Below are positions 7,136 to 11,651 of a DNA stretch of 11,651 nt, piece after piece. Origin of the DNA: Anaerolineae bacterium. Lineage in GTDB: Bacteria > Chloroflexota > Anaerolineae > 4572-78 > J111. The notes beneath the pieces were generated by a model. It saw only the letters and a list, made by a program, of their open reading frames with translations. It was not told where the DNA came from and did not search any database. Each line of letters starts with the position of its first letter. Position 1 is the first letter of the stretch. The stretch is from NCBI GenBank assembly GCA_020433835.1, contig JAGRBY010000187.1, positions 1 to 11,651 of the forward strand. Direction: 5' to 3'. A program made the position numbers and the translations under genes.

Positions 7136-7148
7136 CTATTGCCAATAG
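7136..7148. promoter_or_regulatory. Perfect 13-bp palindrome, candidate operator
   Basis: CTATTG and CAATAG flank a single central base in the 281-bp region between the divergent dehydrogenase (start 7063) and aldo/keto reductase (start 7345). Perfect odd-length palindromes in such a place are often regulator binding sites. No regulator gene is present in the window. The same spacer contains a GGAGGAAG at 7160-7167 not followed by a gene, and a loose TTACAA (7193-7198) with TATAGC (7217-7222) 18 bp later as a weak plus-strand promoter candidate. Nothing else in the spacer stands out. Confidence 0.35.
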
Positions 7149-7335
7149 CGCTTAGTATAGGAGGAAGTTCTTGCAAAGTGGTTAATCAATCCTTACAAAA
7201 AAGTAAAAGTATGGACTATAGCAACAGCTACAATCCAGTGGATGCGGCCCGGACTCAATTGTTGCCATGACTCGCGTAGCACATTACAATCAAGACACTA
7301 CCCTTCCGCGAACAAAATCTAAAAAGTATAACATC

Positions 7336-7340
7336 GGAGG
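7336..7340 (+). promoter_or_regulatory. Shine-Dalgarno site deciding the reductase start
   Basis: GGAGG lies four bases before the ATG at 7345. An in-frame ATG at 7267 would add 26 residues, but it has no Shine-Dalgarno and the extra peptide (MTRVAHYNQDTTLPRTK...) precedes the conserved aldo/keto reductase beginning MEYRQLGDSGLKVP. The downstream start is therefore chosen. Confidence 0.85.
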
Positions 7341-7344
7341 ATTT

Positions 7345-8373
7345 ATGGAATACAGACAACTTGGCGATTCAGGACTCAAAGTCCCCGTGTTCGGTTTTGG
7401 TACGGCCACGTTTGGCGGTAAAGGCGATTTCTTTCGCGCCTGGGGCAGTTCCGACGTAGCCGAAGCCAGTCGACTGGTGGATATATGTTTAGATGCCGGC
7501 GTTACACTCTTCGACACCGCCGATGTCTATTCGCGAGGGCTTTCGGAAGAAATTCTGGGCGAGGCGCTCAGCGGGCGGCGAGACAAAGTGCTGCTTTCAA
7601 CCAAGGCTACCTTTCGGATGGGCAAAGGGCCAAATGCTCTTGGTTCTTCCCGTCATCATCTGCTGAAAGCGTGCGAAGACAGTTTGCGCCGGCTGAAGAC
7701 CGATTACATCGACATCTATACCATGCACGGGTTCGATGCCCAGACGCCGGTTGAGGAAACCTTACGCACGCTGGATGATCTGGTGCAAAGTGGCAAGGTG
7801 CGCTACATCGGCTGCTCCAACTTCTCCGGCTGGCACCTGATGAAGTCGCTGGCCGTATCGAAGCAGTATGGCTGGGCGCGTTACGTAGCCCATCAAGCCT
7901 ATTATTCGCTCATCGGGCGGGAGTATGAATGGGAGTTGATGCCCTTGGCGCTCGATCAAAAAGTGGCCACGGTCGTTTGGAGTCCGCTGTCCGGCGGCTA
8001 CCTAACTGGGAAAGTGCGCCGCGATCAAGCGGCTCCCCCCGGTAGCCGGCAGCATCAGCTTCAGGGCCAGGAACCGCCCATCATCGAAGAACTTCTCTAC
8101 GATATTGTCGATGCCATGGACGAAATCGCGGCTGAAACCGGCAAGTCGCTGTCTCAGATTGCGTTGAATTGGGTGTTACAGCGGCCCACCGTCGCCAGCG
8201 TGATCATCGGCGCTCGCAACGAGACGCAGCTCCGGCAAAATCTGGAAGCCCTCGAATGGCAGCTAACCGCCGAACAAATCGCCAAACTCGACGCCGCCAG
8301 CGACAGAAAGCCCATCTATCCCTACTGGCACCAGCGTGGCTTTGTCGAGCGCAACCCGCCGCCGGTCGGTTGA
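7345..8373 (+). CDS. Aldo/keto reductase
   Basis: This 342-residue NADPH-type aldo/keto reductase has the TIM-barrel fold. It begins with MEYRQLGDSGLKVP and GFGTATFGG, the usual first strand and substrate loop. The full catalytic tetrad is visible: D57 and Y62 in DTADVY, K87 in LSTKAT, and H128 in YTMHGFD. Later family landmarks are VRYIGCSNFSGW, VVWSPLSGGYLTGK and the C-terminal cofactor-binding IIGARNETQLRQNL. It would reduce an aldehyde or ketone, or oxidise a sugar or alcohol; the sequence does not say which. No signal peptide is present. It stands alone on the plus strand, ends at a strong bidirectional terminator, and shares a divergent promoter region with the SDR gene, so the two oxidoreductases may be co-regulated. 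Confidence 0.92.
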   Translation: MEYRQLGDSGLKVPVFGFGTATFGGKGDFFRAWGSSDVAEASRLVDICLDAGVTLFDTADVYSRGLSEEILGEALSGRRDKVLLSTKATFRMGKGPNALGSSRHHLLKACEDSLRRLKTDYIDIYTMHGFDAQTPVEETLRTLDDLVQSGKVRYIGCSNFSGWHLMKSLAVSKQYGWARYVAHQAYYSLIGREYEWELMPLALDQKVATVVWSPLSGGYLTGKVRRDQAAPPGSRQHQLQGQEPPIIEELLYDIVDAMDEIAAETGKSLSQIALNWVLQRPTVASVIIGARNETQLRQNLEALEWQLTAEQIAKLDAASDRKPIYPYWHQRGFVERNPPPVG

Positions 8374-8407
8374 GCTTATTTAGATCATCATTTTGATAGA
8401 AACAAAA

Positions 8408-8431
8408 AAAGCCTCCGTTTATGGAGGCTTT
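8408..8431. terminator. Bidirectional Rho-independent terminator
   Basis: A perfect 9-bp inverted repeat, AAAGCCTCC (8408-8416) and GGAGGCTTT (8423-8431), surrounds a 6-nt loop. A run of A precedes it (8404-8410) and T follows. It lies 34 bp after the aldo/keto reductase stop and 35 bp after the carbonic anhydrase stop, serving both convergent genes. Confidence 0.85.
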
Positions 8432-8466
8432 GATTTCTATTATAGTTAGTCTAAAAACAAGCTCGA

Positions 8467-9429
8467 TTAGCTGTCTTTTCGAACTACAACAGCCCGTCGC
8501 CCTAACTTCAAACCACCTAAGAAAATGACCAGGCCGGCACTACCTAACAACAAACTTGGCAATAGAGGCGACTTTTCTCCACCCGTTTGCGGTAAGGCCG
8601 CGGGAGTTTCACTGGCGGTTTCCGGTGCAGCCTCGGTCATCTCGGCATCCATTTCAGCGGGGGCAGCGTCCATATCGGCTGATACTAAAAATTGGCGATC
8701 ATTGAAAGGTTGGACAGGTCGATAATTGCCGCTGTGAATTTGTTGGAACGCCTCAAGTTGCTCTTGAGAAATCTCAATGGGATTGGTCATAACGAGCCAG
8801 GTCACCCCTTCGGAACACGGCGGCGTTGTCAACGAACCATTGAAGCGGTAGTAGGTGCGGTCGGCGGGTAATATATCGTCCGCGCTAACCGTGGCCCCAT
8901 CAACCGCAACAGGCTCGCCTTCTTCAGCCGGCATATTGGTCCACACCGGAGCCAATGCTTCACTTTCAGCCCCAACATTCATTAACGCGCCGACAACAGC
9001 TAACTCACCACTGTCGTTCTGGTGTACAAAATGGATCTCCATAGCTCCCGGCTCGCCGGCGACGGTGTTCTCGCTGTGCTCATGAAAATGAAATTGCAGC
9101 AGATTGTAGGTTTCTCCATTCACAACAATTGAACTGCCTTCGTCATAATTAGCCTGAATTGTATGCCCATTGTTAACCACCGTTAAAGCAGAAGGCTGGT
9201 AATTAAACTGGATATCGGCCTCATTAACCGGTGCGTCAGCAGTAATATCCACAGGGGATTGTTCAACCCCTGTCGAACACGTGGCAAAATCGGGGCTGAG
9301 TTCACCCCAGTTATCCGGGCCAATATCACCTTCATAGCCCCAATGTACCGGGCCAGAGGCATAGGCCATGGATGCAAAACCGACGAAACACAGAACGGCA
9401 GCAACGGTTAACAATGACAGTTTTTTCAT
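8467..9429 (-). CDS. Secreted alpha-carbonic anhydrase with LPxTG anchor
   Basis: This 320-residue protein interconverts carbon dioxide and bicarbonate outside the membrane. A signal peptide (1-24, cleavage after AYA) precedes the alpha-class domain, about 28-250. Zinc ligands are H114 and H116 in QFHFHEHSE and H133 in EIHFVHQN. H89 in NNGHT matches the proton-shuttle His64 of human CA II, and T201 in SLTTPPCSEG the gatekeeper Thr199. C51 and C205 can form the disulfide typical of secreted bacterial alpha enzymes. A 28-residue Ala/Glu/Met/Asp/Pro linker (251-278) then leads to LPQTG (279-283), a hydrophobic helix (about 289-308) and the basic tail GRRAVVVRK, a complete sortase sorting signal. 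Bacterial alpha-CAs normally end near residue 250, so the linker and anchor are additions. The ATG at 9427-9429 has AGGAG six bases upstream. No sortase gene is in the window. The gene stands alone between terminators. Confidence 0.93.
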   Translation of the reverse strand: MKKLSLLTVAAVLCFVGFASMAYASGPVHWGYEGDIGPDNWGELSPDFATCSTGVEQSPVDITADAPVNEADIQFNYQPSALTVVNNGHTIQANYDEGSSIVVNGETYNLLQFHFHEHSENTVAGEPGAMEIHFVHQNDSGELAVVGALMNVGAESEALAPVWTNMPAEEGEPVAVDGATVSADDILPADRTYYRFNGSLTTPPCSEGVTWLVMTNPIEISQEQLEAFQQIHSGNYRPVQPFNDRQFLVSADMDAAPAEMDAEMTEAAPETASETPAALPQTGGEKSPLLPSLLLGSAGLVIFLGGLKLGRRAVVVRKDS

Positions 9430-9523
9430 TTGAATCTCCTAAACTATAGGGTACTTAAAGAAAGTGGGTTAATAGAGGAAATACGTGACAATTATGTACA
9501 ATTAAGGGTATCAAACTCCAAAA

Positions 9524-9537
9524 AACATGTCAATGTT
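9524..9537 (-). terminator. Weak terminator after the decarboxylase
   Basis: On the minus strand AACAT-TGAC-ATGTT is followed by TTTT, 16 bp past the decarboxylase stop codon. The stem is only 5 bp and A/T-rich, so it is a weak candidate. No other hairpin is seen in the 124-bp gap before the carbonic anhydrase gene. Confidence 0.35.
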
Positions 9538-9553
9538 AGGGAAATTTTTTGAC

Positions 9554-10981
9554 TTACGCTGCCACCGCTTGAATCTGCTGCCAGGCTCGCTCGATGTGCG
9601 GCATTTCGGTGTGGGTTTGCCCCACGCAAAAACGCAGTACAAGGCGACCATTGAGCTTGGTATGGGTTAGATACAGTTCGCCGCCGGCGTTAAGCTGATC
9701 CATAATCGCCTGGTTGATAGCATCGCCGCCGGTGTGGTGAAAACAAACCAGGTTCAACATCGGCTCGGTCGATAGTTCAAACGAGTCGCTCTCTTCAACC
9801 CATTCGACGAACTGCTGAGCTAACTCAACATGGCGGCGAATGTGATAACGCAAGCCCTCGATCCCATAATGACGAATAACAAACCACAGCTTCAGCGACC
9901 GAAAACGCCGTCCTAAGGGAATTTGCCAATCACGATAGTCAAAAACATCACCGGTCGATGTGGCCTCGTTGCGCAGATACTCCGGCATGATGCTTAGCGT
10001 GTTAATTAACACTTCACGGTCGGCGACAAAAAAGCAGTTGCAGTCGAAATTGGTAAACATCCATTTATGCGGGTTGAAGGTATAGCTGTCGGCCAGATCG
10101 AGACCCTCGTGAATAAAGCGGAACTCCGGACAAATTGCCGCCGTGCCATACATCGCTGCATCGACATGCAGCCACAGGCCCCGTTCCCGGCAAATCCGCC
10201 CGATTTCCGGCAGCGGATCCATCGCCGCCGATGAGGTACTGCCGACGTTAGCTGCCACGAAAAAGGGCGTCAATCCGGCCTGCTTGTCGCGCTCGATCTG
10301 CTCGGCCAACACATCAGGTCGCATCGCAAAACGATCATCAACCTCGATCAGGCGCAAATTCTCGCGCCCGATACCGGCAATCTTGATCCCTTTTTCAATC
10401 GAAGAGTGCCCCTGGCTCGACGCGTAAGCGACCAGCTTGCCGTTGATACCTTTGGCATTCACCTGAAAGTTGGTAGCTCGCTCACGCGCTGCCAAGATGG
10501 CGCATAACGTTGCGCTAGAGGCTGAGTCCTGTATTACCCCACCACCGGCTGCCTTGGCTCGAAATTTATCCGGCAAGTCAAGCATCTGGGCAACCCAATC
10601 GGTCACAACGGTTTCCAGTTCGGTGCAGGCCGGGCTGGTGGCCCACAACATGCCCTGCACACCCAGGCCCGCTGACAGCATCTCGGCTAAAATCGACGGG
10701 CCGGAGTTGTTGGCCGGGAAAAACGCGAAAAAGTTGGGCGATTGCCAATGGGTGATGCCCGGCATAATCAGCGAATCGACATCGCTGAGTATGGTCTCGA
10801 TACTTTCTCCCTCGATGGGCGGTCGAGCCGGTAGTGAACCCAGAATTTGCCTCGGCTTCACCTGAGACAACACCGGCAGCGACTCGACCTGCTCCATGTA
10901 ATCGGCAATCCAGTCGACCACGGTGCGGCCATAATGGCGAAACTCGTCTGGGGTCATATGATAACTTTTGGATGCTGACAT
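9554..10981 (-). CDS. PLP-dependent aromatic-L-amino-acid decarboxylase
   Basis: This 475-residue group II decarboxylase is expected to convert an aromatic amino acid such as tryptophan, tyrosine, phenylalanine or DOPA to its amine in the cytoplasm. The substrate-side motif ITHWQSPNFFAFFPAN (76-91) is typical. PLP contacts are all present: H192 in SSQGHSS stacks on the ring, D274 in HVDAA pairs with the pyridine nitrogen, and K306 in NPHKW forms the Schiff base. The mobile-loop tyrosine (Tyr332 of human DDC) is kept as Y335 in MPEYLRN, which favours decarboxylation over the aldehyde-synthase reaction of variants with Phe there. G357 in IPLGRRFRSLK is glycine, as in animal DDC. Length matches the family. 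The ATG at 10979-10981 directly follows the stop of the upstream crotonase gene, with AAAGGGAAG as the ribosome binding site inside that gene. Exact substrate is unresolved. Confidence 0.92.
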   Translation of the reverse strand: MSASKSYHMTPDEFRHYGRTVVDWIADYMEQVESLPVLSQVKPRQILGSLPARPPIEGESIETILSDVDSLIMPGITHWQSPNFFAFFPANNSGPSILAEMLSAGLGVQGMLWATSPACTELETVVTDWVAQMLDLPDKFRAKAAGGGVIQDSASSATLCAILAARERATNFQVNAKGINGKLVAYASSQGHSSIEKGIKIAGIGRENLRLIEVDDRFAMRPDVLAEQIERDKQAGLTPFFVAANVGSTSSAAMDPLPEIGRICRERGLWLHVDAAMYGTAAICPEFRFIHEGLDLADSYTFNPHKWMFTNFDCNCFFVADREVLINTLSIMPEYLRNEATSTGDVFDYRDWQIPLGRRFRSLKLWFVIRHYGIEGLRYHIRRHVELAQQFVEWVEESDSFELSTEPMLNLVCFHHTGGDAINQAIMDQLNAGGELYLTHTKLNGRLVLRFCVGQTHTEMPHIERAWQQIQAVAA

Positions 10982-11651
10982 CTACTTCCCTTTCCATTCC
11001 GCCGGACGTTTGGCGATAAAGGCCGCCATGCCCTCTTTTTGATCCTCGGTACCGAACAGCATCGTAAAGAGGCGGCGCTCCAGATAAACCCCTTCGGCCA
11101 ACGTGGTCTCGAACGCTTTGTTGACAGCCTCTTTGCCTATGCGAACCGCAACCGGCGATTTGCTGGCTATTTCAGCAGCCAATTTGATGGCTTCATCAAG
11201 ATACTGATCGGCCGGGACAACTTTATTAATCAGGTTAAAGCCCAAGGCTTCTTCAGCCGTCAGGGTACGATTAGCCAGCACCATTTCCATGGCGATAGCC
11301 TTACCCACAGCGCGAGTCAACCGCTGCGTCCCACCGGCTCCCGGAATAATGCCCAAGTTAATCTCCGGCTGGCCGAAGCGTGCCGTCTCAGAAGCGACGA
11401 TCATATCGCAGACCATCGCCAATTCGCAGCCGCCGCCCAGACACCAGCCGCTCACAGCGGCGATAATCGGCTTTGTGATCGATTGCAGCCGATCCCACAA
11501 ATCGAGAAAGACCATGTTGAGCTGCTCCACAACCGAGGCCTCGGCCATCTGCTTGATGTCGGCTCCAGCGGCAAAGGCTTTGTCACTGCCGGTCAAAACC
11601 AAACAACCAATGCTGTCATCGGCCTCGAAATCGGCAAAAGCCTCGTTGACT
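10982..11651 (-). CDS. Enoyl-CoA hydratase/crotonase, 5' end outside window
   Basis: The visible 223 C-terminal residues begin VNEAFADFEADDS and stay in frame to the window edge, so the TTG at 11600-11602 is an internal Leu and not the start. Family length near 258 implies about 35 missing N-terminal residues. The protein probably hydrates trans-2-enoyl-CoA to 3-hydroxyacyl-CoA in beta-oxidation or a related acyl-CoA pathway. Oxyanion-hole elements are AFAAGADIK (visible residues 25-33) and SGWCLGGGCELA. The two catalytic glutamates of rat crotonase (E144, E164) correspond to visible E76 (GGGCE) and E96 (GQPE), with the same 20-residue spacing, so a hydratase rather than an inactive or isomerase member is likely. 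The TAG stop at 10982-10984 is followed with no gap by the decarboxylase ATG, so the two are one transcript and likely translationally coupled. Confidence 0.93.
   Translation of the reverse strand, partial: VNEAFADFEADDSIGCLVLTGSDKAFAAGADIKQMAEASVVEQLNMVFLDLWDRLQSITKPIIAAVSGWCLGGGCELAMVCDMIVASETARFGQPEINLGIIPGAGGTQRLTRAVGKAIAMEMVLANRTLTAEEALGFNLINKVVPADQYLDEAIKLAAEIASKSPVAVRIGKEAVNKAFETTLAEGVYLERRLFTMLFGTEDQKEGMAAFIAKRPAEWKGK

Noticed and set aside
7267..7344. N-terminal extension of the aldo/keto reductase from the ATG at 7267
   Set aside because: No ribosome binding site at 7267, no family similarity in the extra 26 residues, and a GGAGG placed correctly for the ATG at 7345.
11600..11602. 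TTG as start codon of the crotonase
   Set aside because: The conserved crotonase sequence continues in frame upstream to the window edge, so this is an internal leucine.

Overview
The window looks like bacterial chromosome from a Gram-positive-type or otherwise monoderm lineage. Chloroflexota is my best guess. That guess rests on a secreted protein ending in an LPxTG sorting signal, strong Shine-Dalgarno sites, moderate-to-high GC genes, and intergenic spacers full of short AGCTATCAGC-type and GGTTGGATGG-type repeats. No RNA gene or ribosomal marker is present, so the taxonomy is inference only.

Layout. The 3' part of a ThuA-domain gene lies off the left edge (1-439, minus strand). A 409-bp repeat-rich spacer separates it from a divergent flavin amine oxidase (849-2105, plus). 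A bidirectional hairpin terminator (2232-2260) follows, then an uncharacterised helical protein made of two ungapped 107-residue repeats (2287-2937, minus). The spacer at 2938-3840 is dominated by a 494-bp tandem array of 24 units of 20 or 21 bp (3238-3731). It appears non-coding and is the most unusual feature of the window. Next come three minus-strand genes: a two-TM potassium channel with a cytoplasmic RCK module (3841-4992), a major facilitator transporter (5085-6293) and a short-chain dehydrogenase (6356-7063). A 281-bp divergent promoter region holding a perfect 13-bp palindrome separates these from an aldo/keto reductase (7345-8373, plus). A second bidirectional terminator (8408-8431) lies between the reductase and a convergent, secreted, wall-anchored alpha-carbonic anhydrase (8467-9429, minus). 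The right end holds a PLP-dependent aromatic amino acid decarboxylase (9554-10981, minus) whose ATG directly abuts the stop codon of an upstream enoyl-CoA hydratase/crotonase (10982-11651, minus, 5' end outside the window).

How the genes may work together. The clearest transcriptional unit is crotonase then decarboxylase, which are probably translationally coupled. The dehydrogenase and transporter form a likely two-gene operon (62-bp gap), possibly continuing into the channel gene. The amine oxidase and the decarboxylase could act one after the other on aromatic amines, but they are about 7.4 kb apart and on opposite strands, so any link is speculative. No phage, insertion sequence, CRISPR or defence genes were seen. 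The rest is ordinary metabolic and transport content, with intergenic repeats as the accessory element.
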